Source: Uloborus plumipes
Taxonomy: Eukaryota > Arthropoda > Arachnida > Araneae > Uloboridae
Length of the DNA stretch: 64,000 nt
NCBI GenBank assembly: GCA_038373865.1
Contig: JAXGGA010001020.1
Location: 109,320-173,319 of the forward strand
Reading direction: 5' to 3'
Shown: piece after piece, positions 1 through 11,660 of the stretch
Numbering within the stretch: the first letter of the stretch is position 1
Layout: each line of letters begins with the position of its first letter
Made by a program: the position numbers and the translations under genes
The notes under the pieces: model-generated
Seen by the model: only the letters and a program-made list of their open reading frames with translations
Databases searched by the model: none
What the model was told of the DNA's origin: nothing

Positions 1-2625
1 TGAAAATTTACGTCATTTTAGCAAAGCTGATTTTTTGATTTGTTAAAGGGGTCGATTAGTACTATTGAAAAATCACAATGGCAGACGTCCAGCCGGGTTC
101 CAAACTGGTGGCAGACGACCTTGAAAAAAACATTAAAAAATGGGTGACTGCTGTATCTCAGGAAGTAACTGGCGGAATCAAACAAAAAATGGTCTATAGG
201 TAGACCCTATAGTGTAATGTGCTGATTTAATTTTTGGATCAATATCTTAAGCGGAGGTTGAGCAATCCAACATGTATTCTCATTACTTGTGACTGCTATG
301 TCTCTAAAAGTAATGAGCGGAATCAAACAAAAATTGATCCTCAGGTAGGCCTTAGAGGGTGTGAGAACCGAATAAATTTTGGTGCTAATATCTCTAAGGC
401 TGGTGGTGGTGGTGCAACGCTCTTTTTTTCATTGCAACTGCTATATCTCAAGAAATATTCTTCAGTGCTAAGGACAAAAGTCGTATCTGTGTTTTTTGAT
501 AAAATTGAGCAAGTGTCACCAGATGATTCTTTGTAACTTATTTGATGTTAATGCAATATTTTATGGTCATTTAAAAATGGAAAATGTTTTAAAAATTAAA
601 TACGTGAGAAATAAAACTTTAAACAGCAATATCTCAGTTTGATATCATCTGTAGGTACCATATTTGCGCTTAGCATGGCAGTATTGCTGCTTTTAAAATT
701 AAATTTGCAATAGAATGGAACCTGCATGGAAACAAGCGCCGATTCGATTTTGACGCCAAACCCTTCAAGGGGGCAGATTTTTGATATATTTTCCTCTGAA
801 CTAAATCAAGCATATGAAAGATAAATCCCATTAAAATCATGCGTTTGTGCGATTTAATTATTGACAAAACATCTGAAAACTTTCGATGATTTTACATTTT
901 TAAGCTACAGAACTCTGGCAGAGAAGCACGGTAGCAAGCTGTATGAAATATTTACTGACGAAATGCTATTTTCTTTTGATTTATGTATTATGCATTTTTG
1001 ATAATTAAATCTTGTCATTTGATCTAAAATGTGCATTTATTGCGTTACTAAACGATGAAAATATATCCAGTTATTTTCAGAAGAAAGTTAAAAAAAAATG
1101 TCAGGATATTTTACATTTGCGAAAAAATCATTAACTTAGTACATTATATTACCGCAAGAAAATTTTGATGCATGATATCATCATTTACAATATCAAAAAG
1201 GATCTTTTTTTAGACTTACGCGAAAGCAAAAGGAATTTCTTCATTATTAACTCTTTAATCCAGTGCCCAATCTTTACAACCCTTATTAGCCGAGAATCAA
1301 CTTCTATTAAATGCTTACAATTTATATGATGAAAATCCTACTACATCCGAAAAAGATGACTTTGTAGAAGAATATTAACGTTGCCAAAAAGGATGTATCG
1401 TTGGAAAAAGAATCCTGTAATATACCCGAAGCAGCCATATCACCATTGGATAATTTATTACGTGAATAGATCATTCTTGTAAATATTGGTACTCTTCCTC
1501 TTTATATTGAGGAATAAAAAGAAAGAAAACTAGCATGTCATGGCCACCACGAAATTTTATTCGATATTGTTGTTATCAATACTTGGATCAAATATATACC
1601 ACTCATGCAATCGCTTCGCTACTACAAAATTCTGACATTTTCGAAACGGGAAGATGTCGATGATTGGAAATAGGCTATATTAATTCATCGGCGTGAACCT
1701 TTTGAAACCAATGCCTGTGTTAAGAATATGATTCATTTACATACATAAATAAAACAGCAGGTAAATATCTATTCGCATAGGCTTACCATGAAAAACAGGG
1801 TTACGAAACAAAATACTATCTAACATATTTGACGACAGTCGAATTTTCCAGTTATAGAAATACCCCAGAAAAAACATTCAAAGCGCGAAATGGAAAATCA
1901 TTGTAAAAACCTTAAGCAAATCAATTAAAAAAACTGTATTTATCAACAAATAGAAAATGGCAACGGATAAAATTTAATAAAATCCTTGGAAGTTTCCGAC
2001 GTTTTACCATCAATTAATTAGCTCAAAAGCAAAATTTTTTTAATTGGATTTATCTTTCACATTGTTTATTTAATTAAGCGGAAAAAATATCAAGGATGAA
2101 CACCCCTTTTAGCGTTTGATGCCAAATATAATCGGCGTATTTCACTAAAAAAGAACAATATTTCTTGAGATATAGCAGTTGCAATGAAAAAAAAGAGAGC
2201 GTTCGACTGCACCACCACCCTTAGAGATATTAGCACCAAAATTTATTCGGTTCTTGGGTTCTTGCACCCTCTAAGGCCTACCTGAGGATCAATTTTTGTT
2301 TGATTCCGCTCATTACTTTTTGAGATATAGCAGTCACAAGTAATGAGAATACATGTTGGATTGCTCAACCCCCGTTTAAGATATTGATCCAAAAATTAAA
2401 GCAGCATATGTACACTATAGGGTCCACCTATAGACCAATTTTTGTTTCATTCCGCCAGTTACTTCCTGAGATATAGCAGTCACCCATTTTTTTATGTTTT
2501 TTTCACGGTCGTCTGCCACCATTTGGAACCCGGCTGGACGTCTGCCATTATGATTTTTCAATAGTACTAATCGACCCCTTTAACATATCAAAATATCAGC
2601 TTTGCTAAAATGACGTAAATTTTCA
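1..2625. mobile_element. Long-TIR DNA transposon, decayed, left end at the window edge
   Basis: Bases 1-456 are repeated in inverted orientation at about 2157-2625, so both arms are about 460 bp. The arms share the terminal run TGAAAATTTACGTCATTTTA and internal blocks such as GCAGACGTCCAGCCGGGTTCC. The 1.7-kb interior is AT-rich and full of stops; I recognise no protein in it. A 100-codon frame that starts inside the left arm (234-536) has no recognisable domain. The true end and any target duplication may lie left of base 1. Confidence 0.75.
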
Positions 2626-2768
2626 ACTTTTTTTCGGTCCTTGCCGGACGTCTGCCACCACTTTGGAACCCTCCTGGACGTCTGCCATTGTGATTTTTCT
2701 ATAGCACCCATCAACTCCTTCAACATATCAAAAAATCAGCTTTGCTAAAATGACGTACATTTTCATCT
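2507..2768. repeat. Duplicated terminal block of the preceding element
   Basis: The last ~115 bases of the right arm (GGACGTCTGCCA ... AAAATGACGTAAATTTTCA) recur, diverged, at about 2640-2768. The element end therefore carries tandem sub-repeats or abuts a second truncated copy. Confidence 0.65.
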
Positions 2769-3314
2769 TTTTTTGGCACCTTTCGCGCCCCGCCTCCCCT
2801 ATAGGAACCCGCTTTCAACTTAACCAGTGTCCATTCCGTGAACGGCAGGTATAGGACATTGTCTGATGAAAAAATGAAGCTTGCTAAAATACCGTAAGTC
2901 TGCCGGCCACTGGCTTTTGGACTAATAGGTAAAATGATTTAACTACATTTTGCCAACATTTTTCAGAGAAACCATTGAAAATTAAGAGTTGAATATTTGT
3001 ACCATTACATAAATATGTGGTTGTCAATGTAGTGTATGCGAATGCGATTAAAGAACCTGGATTCAATGAAATTTATATTTATAGTTGAATTATATTTTCG
3101 TATGATTCTATTCAGTGTTTTTGCGCCGACTTCAAAACTTATGTTTAAATGTAGTATCGATGGTGTTAAAAGAATAAAATTATTTTTTACTTTTTAGAGC
3201 ACTTGAGTGAAGTTCTGAAGTCGGTTCAATTTTTTTTTTTTTCAAAAATATTTTTTAGTATAGTATTTTCTTTTTCTTTGTGACAGACATGAATGCATGG
3301 CAACCAGTGCCAAG
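2769..3314. other. Unassigned AT-rich sequence
   Basis: I see no coding potential, repeat partner or terminal motif here. A 60-codon minus frame (2884-3066) has no recognisable domain. Confidence 0.4.
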
Positions 3315-3821
3315 TTAACCCTTCACTGCACGGTGTGCCAGATCTGGCACAAACCAAATAAACCCTCATATATTCCTATGACTTTTAAATGCAGTTAAAC
3401 TGAGCTTTGTGCCCCTTCTGGAGCATTGCTATAACAGTTTAGTGTGATGTTTATGCACTAGTTAGTTGCACTAGTCTAGGTATTACAGTTCTTGCTTTTC
3501 AAAGAAAGAGTGTCTGCATTTCCGTTAGAAGTGTGCTTAGTCATTATTTCCTTTGTTCTAGTAATGTTTAAATACACTTAGTGGAAAATTTGTTTAAACC
3601 ACTTATGGCACAAAACACATTGTAGATTATTACACTTATCGGTATACAAAGCATATGCTATGTGCTTTGTGCCATATATAGAATAAACAATTAGAACATC
3701 ATTTTTGGTGCACATTTTTAAGATTAATTTTTTCTTCATTTTTCCTGAACTCAGGGCTATTTAAAAGGTAACAAAGGATTTTTTTCATGAAAATATAAAA
3801 AATCGTGCAGTGAAGGGTTAA
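3315..3821. mobile_element. piggyBac-like MITE
   Basis: TTAA at 3315-3318 and 3818-3821 is the target duplication. Between them the ends are inverted copies, CCCTTCACTGCACG at 3319-3332 and its complement at 3804-3817. TTAA duplication plus CCC-starting termini is the piggyBac hallmark. The ~500-bp interior has no transposase; short frames on both strands have no recognisable domain. Confidence 0.85.
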
Positions 3822-4109
3822 GAATTTGAAAGCTTGTTGACATTTGAAGTGAATGGGCCCCATCTTATGTAAATTTAATGAGGAAAATTTCTGTATGATT
3901 GCAATATGTAGCAATGTAGCATTCACACATGAATTTTTGCAAAAAGGAAATTTAAATGATAAAAAAAAATGTGCAGTTATTTCTGTCATAATTAATTGCA
4001 TTCATAAAGATTGTCAATATGAATTAGAAAGTAAATGAATGTATCACATTTACAGTTCAGGATCAGACTTGCTTTTTTCTTCCCTTCCTGCGTAAACTGA
4101 AATAGCTGA

Positions 4110-4270
4110 ATTTTGCAGTGCCAGGGTTCCCGCGGCATTGAAACACCTTTGAAAAGTCCCTGAATTTCATTAAGATTTTCAAGGGTAATAGAAAAACTTA
4201 AAAATCGTCTAAAATCCTTGAAAATTTTGAAATGTCCTTGAAAACTCCTAAAGTGCCGTTTTCCGCGGAG
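4110..4270. repeat. One-ended hAT-type terminal fragment
   Basis: CAGGGTTCCCGCGG is followed by repeated CCTTGAAAA-type words. This pattern is familiar from termini of animal hAT elements and resembles 57600-57935. No opposite end is visible, so this is a fragment call only. Confidence 0.35.
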
Positions 4271-4362
4271 AATATGCCGAAAAATCGGTGATCTTCGAAC
4301 ATTCACGATCGTGCTCGTGTAAAGATCGGCAATCGTAGGAGTTTCGAAGTCGGGAGCCGTTT

Positions 4363-5112
4363 TTTACTTCCTTTTACGTAGTAAAGGAAGTATTGTGATC
4401 ATGATTTTTTTTTTCTCAAATTTGGGTCTAAATTTTGATTTTGCTCACCCCTGAATGAATGTTGAGTCATTTTTTCGACCTGTCAGCACGTGCTTATGTA
4501 CCTGCCAATATATAACCAGCCGAAAAATCCTTTTCAACCACCCGACTTAATTACGACGACTTTTCTCGTGACGTCTGTATATACGTATGTATGTCGCATA
4601 ACTCAAAAACTATATGCCGTAGAAGCTTCTAATTTGGTATATAGGCTCTGAGGGAGGTTTTGTTATGCATCTCCCCTTGTGTTTGCATTCGAATGTTCCC
4701 AAAGGGGTGTTTTACCCCTTTTTTGGGGTAAATCAGTGTCAATTTAAATGCAGATGAATTGGCACGACCACTTGGCGATATACCGTCAAGCTTTTGGTCA
4801 CCAAGTGTTTGGTGACATATCGTCAAGTTGGCGACAAATTTGACGAAAAAAATATTTTTTGAATTTGGTTTCAATTTGGCGCTATTGACGATATTTTGCA
4901 AAAAATCCACTGAATGATGTTAAAATCGGCGATATTTAGAAAATGAATCACTAAAACATTTTTTTTTTTTTTTGCATTTTTTCGTGGCAAACTAGGGGTA
5001 TAAATGTTCGAATTGCTATCTTGCTCACTCCTAGCACTATTTTAACACTAAGGCATCTACAAAGAAATTTACACGTAAAAGGAAGTTGTGTGGGACCCAT
5101 ACCAGATGTTAA
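4363..5112 (+). repeat. Dispersed repeat, copy 1
   Basis: A ~750-bp sequence that recurs in opposite orientation at 22041-22769. It begins with a 24-base palindrome at 4367-4390 (CTTCCTTTTACG ... GTAAAGGAAG) and ends near CCCATACCAGA. No coding frame is visible. It is probably a non-autonomous DNA element. Confidence 0.7.
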
Positions 5113-5228
5113 TTTTTTTTCTTATACTGAAGCCATCAGCTTTAATATACACGAGGACTGCGTACTAAGCCCTTTGCCTCCTGACAAGCAAAGTACAGAT
5201 TTACCTTACATGGAAGATGAAATAACAT

Positions 5229-5308
5229 CCATGGGCACAGCGGGACTCGAACCCGCGACCACTTACTTACGAGGAGAATACTCTACATCTAGGCCACCGT
5301 GGCCCCAG
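5229..5308 (-). repeat. tRNA-derived SINE head or tRNA pseudogene
   Basis: On the minus strand there is an A-box-like TGGCCTAGATG, then a perfect B box GGTTCGAGTCC inside a 5-bp T stem (GCGGG/CCCGC). The acceptor stem has mismatches and the anticodon stem does not pair well. A SINE head or dead tRNA is more likely than a working gene. Confidence 0.55.
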
Positions 5309-5499
5309 CCGTTTTTTAAGACGAAAATTAAAAAAAAAAAAACACTCAAAGAAGTTTCATTTTGGTAGATTAAGTTCAAGATTGGATATTAGCATAATAG
5401 AAAGCAATCTTTAATTAACGTTTACAAATACCTTTGTGCTATAGATGCAAATAAAAATTAACAACGTAAAGAAAGGCACAAATAAGCAGGGATACTCCA

Positions 5500-5545
5500 T
5501 AGACACGTGTTTCGGCGTTACAAGGAACGCCTTTTTCAATACAAA
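5500..5545 (-). ncRNA. Degenerate hammerhead-ribozyme-like motif in the Penelope 3' flank
   Basis: Minus strand: a 6-bp stem II (GGCGTT/AACGCC, 5526-5531 with 5514-5519), then GAAA, then a loopless palindromic stem III ending in the cleavage triplet GTC. The bases before stem II read TTGAAAA where CTGANGA is required, so C3 and G8 are lost, and stem I is weak. It is probably inactive. Penelope-like elements are known to carry type I hammerheads. Confidence 0.45.
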
Positions 5546-6220
5546 AAAAATTGTAAGCTTATGGATGTACAGACATCCGACAAAAGCAACGGAAACAGAA
5601 GCGAACAGCTTAAAAAGCAAACATAGCGGATTATCTGAACACCAATAAAAAATTTTAAGCCAAAAAAGATCCAATGGGAAAAAAAGATTGAACCGAAGCT
5701 TAATACCAGGTACGAAATGGAAAGAAAGAATTCGTTTGGCGACACGATAAGCCAAAAGGCTAACATAATAAAAAAACACCAAGCTAAACTGTTAACCGCA
5801 AGAGCAAAAAAAAAAAAAAAAAAGCAGAATGAAAGAAAGCGAATCGGTAAATGAAAAAAACAAAAAAGAAAAATAAAAACAAGTAGAAAATAGGAAAAAT
5901 ACCAGCAAAATCAAAGGAATAAATTAGAAAGGGAAAAGGCAAAATTATACAAACGGACGCCAAACAGTAGAAAAATAAGGAATAGCATTGAGATCGTTAA
6001 CTAAGTCAGAACTGTTTTTCAAAATATGGAAGGATTCCCAAAAATCAAGATCTGATGGGTTGGGGCATTTTTGGCCAATTTGAAAAGAATTAAAATCGAA
6101 AGAATGATTCTTTTCCCAACAATGTTGCGCAATACTAGACTTATTCAATTATTGCTTTTTCACATAATTCTGATGTTCCTTTAAGTGGAATTTCAATGCA
6201 CGTCACGTTTGTCCGATATA

Positions 6221-7193
6221 CAGGGTGTCCGCGCATATGGAAAGTCATGGAAAGTCAGGGAAAGTCATGGATTTCAAATATGATCGAAATTGGTCATGGA
6301 AAGTCATGGATTTCAGCGAAAAATGTCCAAAAGTCATGGAAACTGACTGTTTATCATGGATTTTAGCGCTCCGGACCGATTGAAATTTTTCCCGCGATCT
6401 CGGAAGAACGAAAACACTTCTGCCGTCATTCTACTTCGTTATTGGGTGCAATCTGATTTGTCAATTACAATTTATAACAAGTTGCATTGTGTTGACCAAT
6501 CATGAATTCTCAACGTTAAAACCGTGAGCGGCGAATTTTGTGTAACTGCGCATGTGCGCGGACTCCGTCATCTGATAAAATATGACCTTGAACGACAAAA
6601 AGATAGACTCGGTTTTTTTGATGGTTTTTTCCCGGCATAGGCAGATTTGCCTTTTACATTTGGCTCCTCCCCCTCCCCCTACCCGCTTCATTTGATTCCT
6701 TTTTCTTTTAAAACTTGTTTGAATCTTTTTCTTTCGAGGAGTTTTATGCAAAAGAAAAACAAATTAAAAAACGATGTTGAATTTTAAAGAATCGTGTAGG
6801 TAGGGGGGGGGGGTCAGGAACTCAACGAGTTCCGTTTTGAAGTCAGATTTCGCCTCACTCATATCAGGATCTAAACTTACAATTAAAATTTATGGACAGA
6901 CAATTCATTGCTACATGAAAGTACGATTGAGGACAAGCACGGTGGGGAGGAGGATGTCGGTAGGAAAAAAATGTTTTTTGACCTCAAAAGCGAACGGACT
7001 TCTGTTGCTGTGAAACGCAGTCGCCATGTTTGGGCATTTGCTTTTCAAGATAGAATATTAAGTGCATAATTTTCCAAAAACAAAGCAGAGTTCGTTTTTT
7101 TTTTTTTTTAAGTCATGGAAAATAGTTCGCAAAAGTCATGGAAAGTCAGGGAAAGTCATGGAATTGAAAAGTCCAGGTTGAGCAGATACCCTG
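6221..7193. mobile_element. 973-bp non-autonomous element inserted in the GIY-YIG relic
   Basis: Ends are CAGGGTGTCCGC on the left and the complement of CAGGGTATCTGC on the right, flanked by GATATA on both sides (6215-6220, 7194-7199). Both subterminal zones carry direct, not inverted, copies of the phrase GTCATGGAAAGTCAGGG. No transposase is present. The superfamily is uncertain; hAT-like is possible. Confidence 0.7.
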
Positions 7194-7268
7194 GATATAA
7201 GAGATTGCAATTGCAATTAATTTTATAAATACCACAACTGTTAAGAGGATGAATGGGATCTTTAACAG

Positions 7269-8812
7269 CCTAATTCACAATCACGACTAGGCTGTAGACT
7301 AATCCGAAATTTGATCTATCCTGCGATCCAGATTCAGCCTCCGTTCTTATTCACCAACCTGGAATAAATGAAGCGAGGGATTACTCAGACACAGATGTAA
7401 GAACTTCTGCAATTGGTCGCTTTTGATCAGGTGACGTTGACGACATTCCCATGACTCCTAGTCGCCCATCAATGCCGCCGCCGCCAATGTTTTCCGGAAG
7501 CAAACAGATCTTTGGTATTTTTTATATTTTTTTCTAACCGTTAGAGCTTTCCACAACTTATGTATGTTATATATCGTGATAAACTGCATCTTCAAAAAAA
7601 ATTTCATTCAAAAATATTAATTTTAAGGTACTTAAATCAATTAAAAACTCACTGAAAGCTAGAAATTTCAACGGCGTCCATCTTGGGCCACCAAGAATCT
7701 ATTCAGTTCGTAAAAATGTTTCTGAATTTTTCTACCGGTGTTATCACGCTACTTTTTCGTGTTAAGATGCATATTACAGATTTATTTCGCAAAAAAGTAA
7801 GGAATCAGAGGGATATTTCAAAATAAAAACATCATATCCGCCATGTTTGTCTTTTCCTACATGTAAAAGGTGTGGTATAGAGTAAAATCGCGGAATTAAA
7901 CCGCCAATATTGAGGCTCAGATTCGAGGCTATATTTCGCTGCTTGTAGGCTGGAATTATCTTCCTTTTGCAATTGTGAATAACGATTTCGTGCGAATCCT
8001 GGGATAATCTTCAACAGTGGCAACATTGAAGGATTATTCGTGTTTATGAATAACGGTGTAATAATATTTAATAACGGTGTAAGAGAACATATTATATATT
8101 ATATAGACATTGGCCTTTGTAGAATTAGAGTTTTACTAAATTGAAAACTTTTGATGTAAATAAAACAGAATGTGAAAAAATTGACATTGGCCCTTTTAGA
8201 ACCAAGCCACAGAATTCTTTTATACGCCGTTTTTTATGATTTTGATGTCATTACTTTAAAAACTGCAATCTCTTTGCATCCGTTACAGGAATCGGATTTT
8301 TTGCACTTTTGATGTTTAATGCGTTTTTTAAGAGGAAACTAGATGAAATTTATTCTTATTTTTTATTAAATTCAAAAATTTTAAACGAAAACGTTTTTTA
8401 AGAGTGGCTTCTATAAAAAAGTGGAATACTGAATCGATCGTTTTTTTCTTTTCTTTTCAATTCTAAGATTTTAAACATCTTCATTTTATATTTAGAAAAA
8501 TTGAACAAAATCTGGATTGGAAAAAGAGATTGATAAATCGGGGAGGCCACAAAAACTCCCACTTCAAAGTTTCAATGGTGCTTGCCCCCCACCCTGCCCG
8601 GATACATTACTGTATGCATCAATTCGATATTTTCTTTTCGTTCTTTCTTTTTTTTTGGGGGGGGGGGGCTTTTTTTTTTTTTAAATTGTTTGATTTTCAC
8701 AAAATTATTTGATTTTTTGCTAAATTATATAGTTTTTCACAAAAAAAGGACCCTGTGAAAAATTCTGGACAGACCCCTGGTCATATGATTAAGCGCAATC
8801 ATCCAGGGCTCA
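7269..8812. other. Unassigned AT-rich sequence
   Basis: No recognised gene or paired terminal repeat was found. A 64-codon minus frame (7832-8026) has no recognisable domain. Confidence 0.4.
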
Positions 8813-8814
8813 TA

Positions 8815-10032
8815 CACTGAAGTGACAAAAGTCATGGGATACCTCTTAATATCGTGTCGGCCCTCCTTTTGCCCGGCGAAGTGCAACAACTCGACGTGGC
8901 ATGGACTCAACAAGTCGTTGGAAGTCTTCTGCAGGAATATTGAGCCATGCTGTCTCGATAGACGTCCATAATTGTGAAAGCGTTGATGGGGCAGGATTTT
9001 GGGCACGAACAGACCTCTCGATGGTGTCCCATGAATGCTCAATGGGATTCATGTCGGGCGATCTAGATGGCCAAATCATTCGTTGGAATTGTCCAGAATT
9101 TTCTTCAAACCAATTGCGAACAGTTGTGGCCCGGTGACATGGCGCATTGTCATCCATAAAAATCCCATCGTTGTTTGGGTACATGAAGTCCATGAATGGC
9201 TGCAAGTGATCTTCAAGTAGCTGCACATAAGCATTTCCAGTCAATGTTCGGTCCAGTCGCACTAGAGGCCCAAGTCCATGCCATGAAAAAACAGCCCACA
9301 CCATTACGGAGCCACCACCAGCTTGAACAGTGCCTTGCTGACAGTTTGGGTCCATGGCTTCGTGGGGTCTGCGCCACACTCGAACCCTACCATCGGCTCT
9401 TACCAGCTGAAATCGTGACTCATCGGACCAGGCCACGGTTTTCCATTCATCTAGGGACCAACCGATATGCTCACGTGCTCACGAGAGTCGCTGCAAGCGA
9501 TGTCGTTCTGTCAGTAAAGGCACTCGAGTCGGTCTTCTGCTGGAATAGCCCAAGAAATCCAAATTTCTCCGCACAGTTCTAGCAGACACGTCCATTGTAC
9601 GTCCCACATTGATTTCTACGGTGATTTGACGCAGTGTTGCTTGTCTGTTAGAATTTACGACTCTTTGCAGACGTCGCCGGTCTCGATCTTTAAGTGCAGG
9701 CGGTCGACCACTGCGCTGTCCATGGTGGGATGTTATGCCTGAAATTTCATACTCTCGGCACACTCTTGACACAGTGGATCTGGGAATGTTGAATTCTCTA
9801 ACGATTTCCGAAATGGCATGACCCATGCGTCTAGCTCCAACTAACATTCCGCGTTCAAAGTCTGTTAATTCACGTCGTGCGGTCATCATCACGTTAAAAC
9901 CTCTTCACATGAACAACTTGAACAGAAATGAAAGCTCTGTAAAAGCACTGCGCATTTATACCTGTTCTATGCGATGCTACTGCCATCTGAAAATTTGCAT
10001 ATTGCTATCCCATGACTTTTGTCACTTCAGTG
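8815..10032. mobile_element. Tc1-family transposon copy 1
   Basis: Perfect 27-bp inverted termini (CACTGAAGTGACAAAAGTCA...) at 8815-8841 and 10006-10032 are flanked by TA on both sides (8813-8814, 10033-10034). The length of 1218 bp fits a full Tc1 element with one transposase gene on the minus strand. Identical ends suggest a fairly young insertion. Confidence 0.95.
8846..9892 (-). pseudogene. Tc1 transposase with a single premature stop
   Basis: A single reading frame of 349 codons starts MMMTARRELTDFERG and ends GGPTRY. Residues ~1-110 are the paired helix-turn-helix DNA-binding part (RSTVSRVCREY; SARTVRRNL). The catalytic triad is visible as WSDESRF (first D), MDDNAPCH (second D) and SPDMNPIEHSWD (E), so this is a DD34E-type enzyme for cut-and-paste transposition. 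The only lesion I see is an in-frame TGA at 9479-9481, where the family has Trp (RLQRL-W-ARE). Both halves are in the same frame with no indels. Whether readthrough ever gives protein is unknown; the copy is probably dead but close to intact. Confidence 0.9.
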
Positions 10033-11660
10033 TATAATTGCAAGATCTTCTCGGTTTGGTTTGCCATATGGCATGATGTGTGCATCGTTTGAAGGGAAAA
10101 TTATTTTAGTTCTTATGCACAGATTTCCTTTTCATGCCTTCGAAATAATTCTATTTTTTGATGAAGATTCCGAATGTTGTACATACCTTGTACGAGATAC
10201 ATTTCAATGTTCTCTAATTCTTTTCAATTTTTTTCAGTAACAATCTGGAGTGCAACAAGTGCGGTATCAGATTTTGACGCGCACTGCATCAGTACACATC
10301 TTTGCTTCTACTTTCGCCCAAGGAAATACATCGCAATGATTTTTCGAAGTAATGCAACGAAGCTTTAAGATTAAGACTTGGGAATTACTTTGGTGTATGT
10401 GTTTCAGCGACTCCACGCAACAGTTATAGAATGTTACAATGCATATTATAGAAAGTGAAGGCCACTGCATGTCTTTATTCATTTTCGTAATGTCGCCAGT
10501 GCAAGGTCCTCAAACTTTTGCATGCTGTCATTCATGTAGTAACAGTTTCTTCGTCAGTAAAGATCGATTTTTATTAATATCTTTGATCAAAAAGTTGTTC
10601 AATCTGAGCAAGTAAGTGTTTATTGAATATGAAAATAAATAGTTAGACTTCCATTAACGAAATCGTTTGACGATCGTTAGTTTACTTTTCGGTCTAGATC
10701 TTTCAAATAGTAGCGTGAAGAAATAATATCTAAAGTACGCCTTCGATTTTGAGACTTTCCTGCCAGCAAAAGAAATTCTGAATAAACATAAACTTTCCAA
10801 TCAACCGGTCATAATTCAGAGTCTCCCAATCAAAAGGAGGCAAAGTTACTGCCTGAAAAGAGCTTTCGTTTTTGATCTACGAGAGACATTTTCCCCGTGA
10901 TTTGTATAACCACCAGTACCACGCTACGAACGTTTGTGTGTTTTCGTCTTTTCTTCTTTTCACTTTGATTTTTGATTGTGTACAGTCAGAATTACTGGCA
11001 TTTTGGCTCTCACACACCTTTGTTTCAGTTACAAAGAATAGAGTGAGCTTTACTGAAAGTTAAAAAGCCTTTCAGTTGTATTGTGTTTAAAAACTTTTAG
11101 CATATTAAAAGAAATTCCTTGACAGCATATCAGTGCCTTCGTTTGTCGAATTTGAAAAGAAAGCTTTAAAAATTCTGAAGCTTAGTGCTGCATATGTCTT
11201 TGTGAATACATGAGATTTAATAAGGCGCCTATGATACAAGTATCGTTATTAAAGATTGCCCGTTTGAAAAAAGAAGGAAAAAAGTTTGTCGGAAATCTTC
11301 ATTAGAATCGAGTCATCAAAGCAAATTATAGTGACTGATATGCAGGTGAAATAAAAAGAAACTTTGAATCTGGAATGAAAAAAAAATGGCTTGCGTCATA
11401 AATTCTCAGGATTGAACGAAAAGAGTTTTATTAAAATATCTTTATCAAAACTCATTTCGGAGTTTTAGTTAAAATTTGAATAAAAATGCTGGTTAACTTA
11501 TCTCATTAATAATTTATGCGCCAACAACAACGAGTTTTTATTGAAACAACAGTAATGCTGCTGTGGATGCTAACCTTTTTAAACGTTTGAAAACTGAGGG
11601 AACTGTTTGTGGTTTTATCTTTTCCAAAGTTTATTAAGAAAAATTTCATACCATTTCACA
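10033..11660 (+). other. 5' flank of zinc-finger gene 1 with a putative upstream exon
   Basis: No large frame occurs here. A block from about 10240, just after a TTTTTCAG acceptor-like site, matches the flank of zinc-finger gene 2 (from about 58998), including ACACATCTT and CTTTCG words and a later CCTCAAACTT..GCATGC stretch. This suggests a shared 5' untranslated exon. The exon end near 10346 is a guess. Confidence 0.45.

Larger units (their letters stand above)
5400..7268 (-). pseudogene. Penelope-like element fragment with GIY-YIG endonuclease, split
   Basis: Reading leftward on the minus strand, 7268-7194 encodes ...CGIYKINCNCNLLY and 6220-5945 encodes YIGQT, then HLKEHQ, SSIAQHCWEKNH and DFWESFHI. 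Together these give a GIY...YIG signature followed by the conserved Arg/His/Glu region of the nuclease fused to Penelope-like reverse transcriptases. The motif is broken by a 973-bp insertion (6221-7193) inside the YIG stretch, by two in-frame stops (after QT and after VKKQ) and by a small frame offset. No reverse transcriptase is visible upstream, so the copy is 5'-truncated, which is common for this class. The 3' flank down to about 5400 holds a hammerhead-like motif. Confidence 0.65.

Noticed and set aside
234..536. A 100-residue protein in the left terminal arm
   Set aside because: It starts within a terminal inverted repeat, has no domain, and the mirrored arm does not keep it open.
2863..2869. 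CTGATGA as another hammerhead core
   Set aside because: It is followed by A-rich sequence with no stem II, and no GAAA-stem III-GTC follows in register.
5231..5303. A functional tRNA on the minus strand
   Set aside because: The B box and T stem are perfect, but the acceptor and anticodon stems mispair.
5021..5368. 115-codon plus frame in the dispersed repeat
   Set aside because: It runs across the repeat end and through the tRNA-like SINE head, so it cannot be one protein.
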